Positions 40,501 through 48,670 of a stretch of DNA of 64,000 bases are shown piece after piece. This DNA is from Geomonas paludis (GTDB lineage Bacteria; Desulfobacterota; Desulfuromonadia; Geobacterales; Geobacteraceae): NCBI RefSeq assembly GCF_014193585.1, contig NZ_BLXY01000005.1, positions 124,001-188,000 on the forward strand, in the 5' to 3' direction. The position numbers and the translations under genes were made by a program. The stretch's first letter is position 1. The number at the start of each line of letters is the position of its first letter. The notes beneath the pieces were generated by a model. That model was not told the origin of the DNA. It made no database searches and saw only the letters and a program-made list of their open reading frames with translations.

Positions 40501-41850
40501 ATGAATCTCCTCCCCTCCAAGAGAGGCTTCATGCTGGTTGCGCTGCTGGTCATGCTCGGGGCCAATTGCGCCTGGGCAGGCGTGCCGACCACGGTGGTCG
40601 TCAACAAGGGCGTGGTGTTGAGCCTTAAACATCCGGCCCGCTACGTGACCGTCACGGACAAGAACATCGTCGACCTCCCCGACCCGCCCAGGCGCAACCA
40701 GCTCTTGATCAACGGCAGGAAGATCGGGACCACCAACGTGATCGTGTGGGAGGAGAACAGCGACCAGCCCATCTTCTTCGACGTGCGCGTGGTAGGGGAC
40801 CGGGAGACCGTGGAGTCGCAACTGCGCGACTTCGCCCCCGACGACAACATCAGCGTCGACTACGCCGACGACACCCTTGTCCTCTCGGGGACGGTCGGCT
40901 GCGAGAGCACGGGGAAAAGGGCGGAGGAAATCGCCAAGGCCTACGCCCCCAAGGTGCTGAACCACATCACGGTGGACCAGCCGCTCCAGGTCTTGCTGCA
41001 GGTCAAGGTGGCGCAGGTGGACCGGACCTCGCTCAAGAAACTGGGCGTGAGCGCCCTGGTAACCGGCAGTAGCGGCGAAGGTTTCTACAACCTCATCGGC
41101 GCCCCCAACGGCAGTTCGACGGTCACGAGTTCCGACGGTGTCAGGAGCAGCTCCACCCACGCCACGGGTATCGCCGGCAGTATACCCGGACTCGGCAGCT
41201 TCAACCCCCTGGACAGCTTCACCGCCGGGGTCTCCTACTTCCCGGCCGGCATCGGTGTGGTGCTCCAGGCGCTGAGCAACAAGGGGCTCGCCAAGATCCT
41301 CGCGGAACCGAACCTCCTGGTGAAAAGCGGCTCGGAAGGGAATTTCCTGGCGGGGAGCGAGATCCCCTACAGCGTGATCACCAGCCTCGGCGCGGCGGCC
41401 ACCACCACCATCGTCTACAAGACGGTGGGCGTGAAGCTCAAGTTCAACCCCGAGGTACGCCCCAGCGGCATGATCAGCCTCAAGATCGACCCCGCCGAGG
41501 TGAGCAGCGTCGCGGGCACCCTTCCGGTGAACGGCTACCCCATCATAGACAGCCGCAACGTCAGCACCAGCGTCGAGCTGCGCGAAGGGGAAAGCCTGGT
41601 CCTGGCCGGCCTGCTGCAGGAAGAGCAGATCAAGAACATGTCCAAGATCCCGATCCTGGGGGACATCCCGATCCTCGGTGCGCTGTTCCGGGCCACGGAC
41701 AAGGAGATCCGGGAGAGGGACCTGGTCTTCTTCATCACCCCGAAGATCGTGAAACCCGCCGCGCCGGGAGCCACCACCCCGCTGCCGACCGATCGGAAAG
41801 ACCCCCGCGAGGAGAGACAGTTCGACTGGATTCCCAAGCTTCCCAGATGA
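40501..41850 (+). CDS. cpaC: RcpA/CpaC Tad secretin
   Basis: 449 residues. A signal peptide (1-26) is followed by a pilus-assembly N-terminal domain (VVVNKGVVLSLKHPARYVTVTD), a BON-like domain, and the secretin core with VEFREGESLVLAGLL-type C-terminal motif (here VELREGESLVLAGLL) and IPILGDIPILGALF. It forms the outer-membrane pore for the Flp pilus. Forty bases separate it from cpaB. Confidence 0.92.
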   Translation: MNLLPSKRGFMLVALLVMLGANCAWAGVPTTVVVNKGVVLSLKHPARYVTVTDKNIVDLPDPPRRNQLLINGRKIGTTNVIVWEENSDQPIFFDVRVVGDRETVESQLRDFAPDDNISVDYADDTLVLSGTVGCESTGKRAEEIAKAYAPKVLNHITVDQPLQVLLQVKVAQVDRTSLKKLGVSALVTGSSGEGFYNLIGAPNGSSTVTSSDGVRSSSTHATGIAGSIPGLGSFNPLDSFTAGVSYFPAGIGVVLQALSNKGLAKILAEPNLLVKSGSEGNFLAGSEIPYSVITSLGAAATTTIVYKTVGVKLKFNPEVRPSGMISLKIDPAEVSSVAGTLPVNGYPIIDSRNVSTSVELREGESLVLAGLLQEEQIKNMSKIPILGDIPILGALFRATDKEIRERDLVFFITPKIVKPAAPGATTPLPTDRKDPREERQFDWIPKLPR

Positions 41851-41916
41851 GAGCGGACGGAGCCGTTTGCCGTCCAGCGTGACACCGGGCAAACCTCCGG
41901 TAAAGGGGCTCGTGAG

Positions 41917-43041
41917 ATGACTTCCCAGTTTTCCATCGCCATCATAGACGAGGACAAGCTCTCCAGGGATGCTCTGCTCTCCTCCCTGAAGCCTTACGCG
42001 GACTCCATCACCCTGGCCGGGTCCATCGAACATGTCAGCCACCCCTCGTCGCTGCAGAAAGGGGCTCCCAACGTGGTGTTCCTCGGGGTCGCCCGCGTCG
42101 AACAGGGGATCAAGGACATCCGGACCATCACCGCCCAGTTCCCAAGGGCGTCGGTGATCGCCTGCTCCTCGGAGAAGAACGTCGAGGGATTCCTGGCCCT
42201 CATGCGCGCAGGTGCCGTGGAATACCTGCTGCGCCCCATCGGGCCGGAGGAGCTCAACCTTTCCCTGCAGAAGGTGAGCCGGCTGATCTTCGCCGCAACA
42301 GCCGAAGAACCGGCGCCGTCCGGGAAGATCCTGGCGGTGTACAACCCGGTCGGCGGCATGGGCACCACCACGGTCGCCGTCAACCTCGCCGCCGCGCTGG
42401 CGGCCGAAGGGGCCAAGGTGGCCCTGGTGGACCTGAACCTCGAGGCGGGGGACGTGAACACCTTCCTCAACCTGAACCCCGCCTACACCCTGAGCAGCGT
42501 GACCACCAACATCGACCGGCTCGATGCGGACTTCCTGATGAGCGTGATGACGCGCCACGCCTCCGGCCCCTACATCCTGACCGAACCGCTGGAAGTGGAC
42601 GAGGCGGTCTCCATCACGCCGGACCAGATCCAGCGCATGCTCGAGCTGCTCAAGAAGATGTTCACCTACGTGGTGGTGGACTGCGCCGGGCTGCTGGCCG
42701 GTTGCAACCTGACCATCCTGGACAGCGCGGACCTCATCCTTTTCAACACCACGCTCAGCCTCCCCGGTCTCAAGAACACCAAGCGCTACCTGCTGGCCCT
42801 GGCCAACCGGGGGCATGACCGGGACCGGGTGAAACTGGTCATCAACAGGTACCTGCCCAAGTCCGACATCCAGCTCAAGGACGCGGAAAAGGTGCTGGGG
42901 GTTCCGGTGTACCAGGCCATCCCCAACAACTACGCCGACGTGGTGTCGTCGGTCAACAAGGGGATGCCGGTGGTGCATCTGCTCCCGAAATCCCCGGTGA
43001 CCAAGGCCATCCTGGGGCTTGCGGAGCGGGTCAAACGGTAA
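41917..43041 (+). CDS. tadZ: TadZ/CpaE-like ParA-family localisation ATPase
   Basis: 374 residues. The N-terminal 120 residues look like a receiver fold without the phosphorylatable Asp (VVFLGVA in its place). The C-terminal ParA/MinD-like domain has PVGGMGTTTVAVNLAAAL as the P-loop, where both lysines of the usual KGGxGKT are replaced, and DLNLEAGDV as Walker A'. CpaE/TadZ proteins place the Tad machine at the pole and often carry atypical Walker A motifs. ATP hydrolysis is doubtful here. Confidence 0.88.
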   Translation: MTSQFSIAIIDEDKLSRDALLSSLKPYADSITLAGSIEHVSHPSSLQKGAPNVVFLGVARVEQGIKDIRTITAQFPRASVIACSSEKNVEGFLALMRAGAVEYLLRPIGPEELNLSLQKVSRLIFAATAEEPAPSGKILAVYNPVGGMGTTTVAVNLAAALAAEGAKVALVDLNLEAGDVNTFLNLNPAYTLSSVTTNIDRLDADFLMSVMTRHASGPYILTEPLEVDEAVSITPDQIQRMLELLKKMFTYVVVDCAGLLAGCNLTILDSADLILFNTTLSLPGLKNTKRYLLALANRGHDRDRVKLVINRYLPKSDIQLKDAEKVLGVPVYQAIPNNYADVVSSVNKGMPVVHLLPKSPVTKAILGLAERVKR

Positions 43042-43097
43042 CCGGAGCGCCGCGCCCCGGCCGCAGCGTCGCGCGGGGTGCCCGCGAGGGGGGAGCC

Positions 43098-44402
43098 ATG
43101 TTGCTTGAGGACGGATTGAAACCAGCGGTCCCGACGGCCGACGACGACCAGTTGCGGGACATGAAGACGCGCATCCACCGGCGCCTGATCGACACCATCG
43201 ACCTGGCCAAGATGGACCTGATGAGAAACAGCGAGGTGGTCTCGGAAATCAGGAGCGTGATCGAAAGCCTGATCGTGGGGGAGGGGATCCCCCTGAACCA
43301 GAAAGAGCGGGACCGGCTGGTGGTGGAAATACAGCACGAGACCTTCGGCCTGGGCCCCCTCGAACCGCTCCTCTCCGATGACCAGGTCTCGGACATCCTG
43401 GTCAACAACTGCAACAACGTCTACGTCGAGCGCCAGGGGAAACTGGTCAAGACCGAGGTCCGCTTCCGCGACAACGCGCACCTGATGCGGATCATCGAAC
43501 GGATCGTCTCCAAGGTCGGGCGCCGCATCGACGAGTCCGCCCCCTACGTCGACGCCAGGCTTCCCGACGGTTCCCGCGTCAACGCCATCATCCCGCCGCT
43601 GGCCCTGGACGGCCCGGTGCTCTCCATCCGGCGCTTCGGCCGCGACCCGCTCAGCATGAGAGACCTGATCCAACTGGAGACCCTCGACGAGCGGATGGCG
43701 GAGCTTTTGGAGGGGGCGGTGCAAACCAGGCTGAACATCCTGATCTCCGGCGGGACCGGCACCGGCAAGACCACCCTTTTGAACGTCCTCTCCGCCTTCA
43801 TCCCCTCCGACGAGCGCCTGGTGACCATCGAGGACTCGGCGGAGCTGCACCTGAATCAGGACCACGTGGTGCGCCTGGAAACCAGGCTCCCCAACCTGGA
43901 GGGGAGGGGCGAGGTGACCTCGCGCGACCTGCTGCGCAACGCGCTCAGGATGAGGCCGGACCGCATCATCATCGGCGAGGTGCGCGGCGCCGAGGCGCTG
44001 GACCTTTTGCAGGCCATGAACACCGGCCACGACGGCTCCCTCTCCACGGTCCACGCCAACACCACCCGCGACGCCCTGTCCCGCCTGGAGACCATGGTGC
44101 TCATGGCGGGGGTGGACCTTCCGGAGCGGGCGGTCAAGGAGCAGCTGGCCTCGGCGCTCAACATCGTGCTGCAGCTGGTGAGGTTCTCCGACGGCACCCG
44201 CAAGGTGGTCAAGCTCTCCGAGATCACCGGCATGGAGGGAGGCACCATCGTCATGCACGACATCATGGTCTTCCAGCAAAGGGGAATCGACCCCGAAGGG
44301 CGGGTGATCGGGTCGTTCCGCGCCACCGGGGTGAGGCCGCTCTTCGCCGAGCGTTTCAGACTCTTCGGGCACGAGCTCCCGGAGATGATGTTCCGGAATT
44401 AG
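43098..44402 (+). CDS. tadA: TadA/CpaF secretion ATPase
   Basis: 434 residues with all GspE-type elements of the TadA clade: N-terminal domain, [24 protein letters not shown] (Walker A), Asp box [11 protein letters not shown], Walker [13 protein letters not shown], and the [11 protein letters not shown] His box. It powers pilus assembly from the cytoplasm. GAGGGGGGAG precedes the ATG; the tadB gene starts 10 bases after its stop. Confidence 0.95.
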   Translation: MLLEDGLKPAVPTADDDQLRDMKTRIHRRLIDTIDLAKMDLMRNSEVVSEIRSVIESLIVGEGIPLNQKERDRLVVEIQHETFGLGPLEPLLSDDQVSDILVNNCNNVYVERQGKLVKTEVRFRDNAHLMRIIERIVSKVGRRIDESAPYVDARLPDGSRVNAIIPPLALDGPVLSIRRFGRDPLSMRDLIQLETLDERMAELLEGAVQTRLNILISGGTGTGKTTLLNVLSAFIPSDERLVTIEDSAELHLNQDHVVRLETRLPNLEGRGEVTSRDLLRNALRMRPDRIIIGEVRGAEALDLLQAMNTGHDGSLSTVHANTTRDALSRLETMVLMAGVDLPERAVKEQLASALNIVLQLVRFSDGTRKVVKLSEITGMEGGTIVMHDIMVFQQRGIDPEGRVIGSFRATGVRPLFAERFRLFGHELPEMMFRN

Positions 44403-44411
44403 GAGCCGAGC

Positions 44412-45374
44412 ATGCTTGTTCCTATCGTGGCATTGGTGTTTCTCACCGTCCTGTGCGCCAGCAGCGCCATCTGCCTGTATATCCTGCACCGCAGCGCCTC
44501 GGCCAGGACCGAACTGAGAAGGAGGCTGCAGCAGATGGCGCGCGGGGGGAGCGGCGAGGCCCAACCCGAACTGCGCGAGGCGCTGAACAGGAAGGCGCGC
44601 CAGGCGGGCGAGCTCATGACCCGTCTGCCGCAGACACGCGAGATGGGGAAAAGGCTGGAGCAGGCCGGCATCGAGACCCCGCCGGCGCTGCTGCTCGGGG
44701 TCGTCCTGACCGCGGCGCTCCTGCTTGCCGCCTTTACCGCGCTACAGACCCGCTCCTTGATTGCGGCCCTCCCCGCCGCCCTCCTGCCGCTGCTGTCGGC
44801 CGAGGCGGTGATCAGGGTCAAGACTGCGCGCAGGATCACCAGGTTCACCGAGCTGTTCCCGGACGCCCTGAGCATGATCGCCCGCTCCCTCAGGGCCGGG
44901 CAGTCGTTGACCACGGCCATCCAACTGGTGGGGGAGGAGGTACCGGAGCCGACCGGGACGCTGTTCAGGATCGCCTACGAGCAGCAGCAACTCGGTCTGC
45001 GACTGGTGGACGCCGTCGCCACCATGAACCAGAGGATAGAGAGCATGGACCTCAGGTTCTTCACCACGGTCATCGCCATCAACTCCGACATCGGCGGCAA
45101 CCTCTCCGAGCTCTTGGACAAGCTCGCGCTCACCATCAAGGAAAGGCTTAAAATCCGCCGCCAGGTACGGGTCTACACGGCCCAGGGGCGCTTGTCCGGT
45201 TACGTGCTGGGTGCGCTGCCGGTGGTCGCTTTCGGCGCCTTCACCCTGCTCAGCCCCGAATACGAGACGGAACTGCTCAGGGAGCCCCTCGGGCTGTACA
45301 TCCTCGCTTGCGCAGTACTGCTGCAGCTTGCCGGCCTGATCATCATCAGGAAGATCATCAGAATCCAGATCTGA
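44412..45374 (+). CDS. tadB: TadB inner-membrane platform protein (GspF family)
   Basis: 320 residues: membrane helix at the N-terminus, two central helices, then the T2SSF domain (FPDALSMIARSLRAGQSLTTAIQLVGEEVPEP) and two C-terminal helices. TadB with TadC forms the inner-membrane platform driven by TadA. The spacing to tadC is 8 bases. Confidence 0.93.
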   Translation: MLVPIVALVFLTVLCASSAICLYILHRSASARTELRRRLQQMARGGSGEAQPELREALNRKARQAGELMTRLPQTREMGKRLEQAGIETPPALLLGVVLTAALLLAAFTALQTRSLIAALPAALLPLLSAEAVIRVKTARRITRFTELFPDALSMIARSLRAGQSLTTAIQLVGEEVPEPTGTLFRIAYEQQQLGLRLVDAVATMNQRIESMDLRFFTTVIAINSDIGGNLSELLDKLALTIKERLKIRRQVRVYTAQGRLSGYVLGALPVVAFGAFTLLSPEYETELLREPLGLYILACAVLLQLAGLIIIRKIIRIQI

Positions 45375-45382
45375 GGTGCGCC

Positions 45383-46294
45383 ATGCTCTACCTGATCGCT
45401 TTCACGGTATTTTGCTCCGTGCTGTTGCTGTCGGTGGCCCTGTCCCGGGTGCTGCTGTCGAGGAGGAACCCGGTGGCGCAGCGTCTGGCCGCCTTTTTCC
45501 CCACCGACAAGGCCGTGCACCTGATGCCGGAAGTCGAGTCGGGGACCTGGGCCTACAAGCTGCGGCGCATCGGCGAGAGGATGAAGCTCCCGAAACAGGA
45601 GCAGTCACGCTACACAAAAGCGCTGGTGGCGGGGGGGTTCCACCGCGACAGCGTGCATGTCTTCCTCGGCAGCAAGCTCCTCCTTGCCGTCGCGCTGCCG
45701 CTTCCCTACCTGCTGTTCGTCGTCGCACCCAAACATGCCTATTTCGACAGCGTCAACCTGGCCGTCCTGCTCGCCTGCGCCATCGTCGGCTACCTGCTGC
45801 CGAGTTACTGGCTCGCCAACAAGGTCAAGAGCCGCCAACTGGTGATCTTCCACACCCTGCCCGACGTGCTGGACCTGGTGACCCTCTGCGTCGAGGCGGG
45901 GCTCAGCATGGACGCGGCCCTCCTGCGCGCCTCGGAGGTCCCCCAGTTGGACCGGAACCCGCTGGCCCTGGAGATCCGCCAGGTGACCATGGAAATCAGG
46001 GCCGGCAAGCCGCGTGTCGATGCGCTCAAGGACATGGCGGAGCGCACCATGGTGGACGACATGCGCTCCTTCACCACCATGCTCGCCCAGACCGAGCGCT
46101 TCGGCACCAGCCTGAGCCAGGCCCTGCGTTCCTTCTCCGACGACCTCAGGACCAAAAGGAGGCAGGCCGCCGAGGAGGCCGCCGCCAAGACCACGGTTAA
46201 GCTCATCTTCCCGCTGGTGTTCGCTATCTTCCCCGCCCTGCTGGTGGTGGTCCTGGGCCCGGCGGTGGTCCAGATCGCAAGGGTATTCAAGTAA
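45383..46294 (+). CDS. tadC: TadC inner-membrane platform protein (GspF family)
   Basis: 303 residues from the ATG at 45383 (GAGGTG upstream). Four hydrophobic segments flank the T2SSF domain (LPDVLDLVTLCVEAGLSMDAALLRASE); the C-terminal helix is LVFAIFPALLVVVLGPAVVQI. It pairs with TadB. A 51-base gap then leads to a miniprotein gene. Confidence 0.93.
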   Translation: MLYLIAFTVFCSVLLLSVALSRVLLSRRNPVAQRLAAFFPTDKAVHLMPEVESGTWAYKLRRIGERMKLPKQEQSRYTKALVAGGFHRDSVHVFLGSKLLLAVALPLPYLLFVVAPKHAYFDSVNLAVLLACAIVGYLLPSYWLANKVKSRQLVIFHTLPDVLDLVTLCVEAGLSMDAALLRASEVPQLDRNPLALEIRQVTMEIRAGKPRVDALKDMAERTMVDDMRSFTTMLAQTERFGTSLSQALRSFSDDLRTKRRQAAEEAAAKTTVKLIFPLVFAIFPALLVVVLGPAVVQIARVFK

Positions 46295-46345
46295 TCCGCT
46301 TCGGGCAGCACCACGGAGGCAATCCACGTCCAAGGAGGTGATCCC

Positions 46346-46429
46346 ATGAAAGTCGACTTCAACACGTTCATCCTGCTGGTAATCTCCGTACAACTGGCCC
46401 TGAGCTATGTGCGACAGGCCAAGAAGTAG
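46346..46429 (+). CDS. 27-residue single-pass membrane miniprotein
   Basis: A 28-codon frame with a perfect ribosome site (AAGGAGGTGATCCC) directly before ATG. Residues 7-21 (TFILLVISVQLALSY) form one hydrophobic helix, flanked by an acidic start (MKVDF) and a basic end (RQAKK), so the N-terminus would be outside and the C-terminus inside. It lies in line between tadC and the polytopic membrane protein. The match to the anti-SD and the clean topology make it a likely real small protein, perhaps an accessory of the Tad platform. Function unknown. Confidence 0.65.
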   Translation: MKVDFNTFILLVISVQLALSYVRQAKK

Positions 46430-46558
46430 CCCCCCCTCCCCTTGCCGGCCCGTCCGGCGCCGGCAAGGGTCTCCACCCACTCGCGTCCCCCCGGTTCAGC
46501 CTGCCGCGGCCGCGGTCCGGACCCCGCTTCGGCCCGGTGCGCCGGCCACCAGACCCGC

Positions 46559-48061
46559 ATGAGCCTCAAGCGCCACCTGACCCCATACCTGGTCCCCTCC
46601 ATCGCCGATCTGCTCCAGGCGGCGCTGCTCTGCGCGCTGTTCTTCACCACCCCTTCGCAGCTGCTGCAAGACGGCGACACCGGCTACCACATCCGCGCCG
46701 GCGAGGTGATCCTCAGGACCGGCACCGTGCCACTGTACGACTTGTTCTCGCAGCACGCCCCGCCCCTGCCCTGGACGGCGCACGAATGGCTCGCGGAGGT
46801 GATCATGGCCCTGGTGCACCAGGCAGCGGGGATGAGCGGGGTGGTCGCGCTGTACGCGCTGCTGTTGGCGCTCACCTTCCGGCTGCTGTTCAAGGCCCTG
46901 CTCAGCTACGGCAACGGCGTCCTCCCGGCGGCGGCGGTCACCCTGACCACCCTGATCTGCTCCAAGATGCACTGGCTGGCGCGCCCGCACCTCTTCAGTT
47001 TCCTGTTCCTGGTCCTTTTTCACTACCTGCTCGAGAGTTGGCGCAGCAAGGGCGGGGGGCGGCTGTGGCTTTTGCCGCCGCTGATGCTTTTGTGGGCCAA
47101 CCTGCACGGCGGGTTCGCGGCGGGGTTCCTGCTGCTGGGCGCCTACCTGGCCGGCACGGCCGCCGGGATGATCGGCGCCGCAGCCGGGGAGTCCGCCATG
47201 GTGCGGGGCAGAATCCGGCAGCTTCTGGGCGTGCTCCTGGCCTGCCTGGCCGCAACCGTGGTCAACCCGTACGGCTGGCGCCTCTTGCTGTTCCCGCTCA
47301 GGCTGGTCTCGGACCGCTACCTCATGGACCACGTGGCGGAGTTTCTTCCCCCCGCCGTCCACGGCTGGCCCCCCTTCACCTGGCTGTTGCTGGTCCTGAT
47401 CACCCTCTTCGCCCGCTCCCCCAGAAAGGCCGAGCCGACCGAACTGCTGCTGGTGCTCGGCTTTGGCTACATGGCCCTCACCTCGGTGCGCTACATCCCC
47501 CTGTTCGGCCTGGTCACGGCGCCCGCACTGGCGGCCCGGCTCGACGACCTGCTGCAGGGGAGCGGAAGGTGGGGCTGCCGGCTGCGGGAGGTTTCGGCCC
47601 GTCTCGCCCTCCTGGAGCAGCGCGCCCGTCCCCCGGTATGGGGAGCCGTGGCCGTAGCGGTGGTAACGGCAGCCGCTGCCGCAGGCCTCGTGCGCCACGC
47701 CTTCGACCGGCACCTGATGCCGGTGGACGCCTACCAGTTCGTGCTGCGCCAGGGGATCAAGGGGAAGGTGTTCAACAGCGACGAGTTCGGGGACTACCTC
47801 ATCTACCGCGGCTATCCCGATTGCCGGGTCTTCATCGACGGCCGGCTGGACATGTACGGCGCGCAACGGCTGCGGGAATACAACGAGGTGATCGAATTCC
47901 GGCCGGGATGGGACCAGGTGCTGCAACGCTACGGCATCAGGTGGGTCATCTTCGAAGCCGACTCACGCTTCGCCAGGTTCCTGGAGCAAAGAAGTGAATG
48001 GCAGCTGGTCTACCGGGACAAGGTGGCCAAGGTCTTCCTGAAAAAGCAGGTTCCCCGTTAA
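46559..48061 (+). CDS. Polytopic membrane protein at the end of the tad locus
   Basis: 500 residues from the ATG at 46559. About ten to twelve hydrophobic helices; a first loop with DGDTGYHIRAGEVIL and PWTAHEWLAEVI resembles the first extracytoplasmic loop of GT-C glycosyltransferases, where acidic residues are catalytic. A C-terminal soluble domain (about 400-500, FNSDEFGDYLIYRGYPDCRVFIDGR) is typical of a group of uncharacterised proteins in tad loci. A role in pilin glycosylation is possible but unproven. The upstream 130 bases have no supported gene. Confidence 0.75.
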   Translation: MSLKRHLTPYLVPSIADLLQAALLCALFFTTPSQLLQDGDTGYHIRAGEVILRTGTVPLYDLFSQHAPPLPWTAHEWLAEVIMALVHQAAGMSGVVALYALLLALTFRLLFKALLSYGNGVLPAAAVTLTTLICSKMHWLARPHLFSFLFLVLFHYLLESWRSKGGGRLWLLPPLMLLWANLHGGFAAGFLLLGAYLAGTAAGMIGAAAGESAMVRGRIRQLLGVLLACLAATVVNPYGWRLLLFPLRLVSDRYLMDHVAEFLPPAVHGWPPFTWLLLVLITLFARSPRKAEPTELLLVLGFGYMALTSVRYIPLFGLVTAPALAARLDDLLQGSGRWGCRLREVSARLALLEQRARPPVWGAVAVAVVTAAAAAGLVRHAFDRHLMPVDAYQFVLRQGIKGKVFNSDEFGDYLIYRGYPDCRVFIDGRLDMYGAQRLREYNEVIEFRPGWDQVLQRYGIRWVIFEADSRFARFLEQRSEWQLVYRDKVAKVFLKKQVPR

Positions 48062-48067
48062 CCGCTT

Positions 48068-48099
48068 CATCCGTCCATCCGTCCATCCGTTCATCCGTT
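48068..48099 (+). repeat. Four tandem copies of an 8-base unit
   Basis: CATCCGTC, CATCCGTC, CATCCGTT and CATCCGTT follow one another immediately after the stop of the membrane-protein gene. It is a simple-sequence repeat between the tad and che operons; no function is evident. Confidence 0.8.
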
Positions 48100-48231
48100 C
48101 CATCCCATCCTCCGCGTCCCCGGTACCAACAGCAGCACGCCCCGCCCCCCGTCCCCCCTCGTTTCAAGTCAATATCGCTACATCAGAAAATACCCTACCG
48201 CCCCACAAAACATCTAAAGTACGCCCCCCCC

Positions 48232-48259
48232 TTGCCGATACGGGCAGTACGCGTATAAC
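48232..48259 (+). promoter_or_regulatory. Putative promoter of the chemotaxis operon
   Basis: TTGCCG (48232-48237) and TATAAC (48254-48259) are spaced by 16 bases, about 65 bases before the STAS gene start. The -35 match is moderate. Confidence 0.4.
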
Positions 48260-48324
48260 ACTGGTTGTAAAACTCCCACGAGAGATTTGACGCAAAATCA
48301 AACTCCCTGAAAGGGCGGCAAAAA

Positions 48325-48639
48325 GTGGGTAAAAAAGTTTTTGTTAATAAAGCAAACATTACGCTTGAAGGGCCGCTCACGGTAGAGCGCGCCAAGGAAC
48401 TGCACCTGTTGCTCGTGGAGCGTTTGGACGGGATGCCGGAGCAGGCCGGGGGGGCCGCCATCGACCTCTGCCGCGTCGATGACATCGATGCCTGTGGCTG
48501 CCAATTGCTGGCGCTATTCCTGGAGAACCTGAAACGCCGGGGCGCCGCCCCGATGCTCACCGCAGCGCCGGCCGCCGTGAGGGAGCGGATCGTCACCCTC
48601 GGGTTTGGCGAACTCCTGGCGCTGCAGCCCGAACCGTGA
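48325..48639 (+). CDS. STAS-domain protein at the head of the che operon
   Basis: 104 residues, GTG start (AAAGGG about nine bases before). The fold matches STAS anti-sigma-antagonist proteins: beta strand, acidic helix, and the central loop VDDIDACGCQLLALFLENLKRRG. The position of the phosphorylatable Ser (DSSG in SpoIIAA) reads DACG, so phosphoregulation by an anti-sigma kinase is unlikely. It sits 31 bases before cheA. Such genes are found with alternative Che systems; it may be a scaffold or adaptor. Confidence 0.8.
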   Translation: MGKKVFVNKANITLEGPLTVERAKELHLLLVERLDGMPEQAGGAAIDLCRVDDIDACGCQLLALFLENLKRRGAAPMLTAAPAAVRERIVTLGFGELLALQPEP

Positions 48640-48670
48640 CCCGGGCGACGACGCAGAAAAAGGAACTGGC

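Noticed and set aside
40420-42978. 852-codon minus-strand open frame
   Set aside because: Antisense to cpaB, the secretin and tadZ, all well supported. The His/Gly/Asp-rich translation is typical of a shadow frame.
48068-48099. Octamer tandem repeat as an origin or protein-binding iteron array
   Set aside because: Only four copies, no AT-rich unwinding region and no replication gene nearby.
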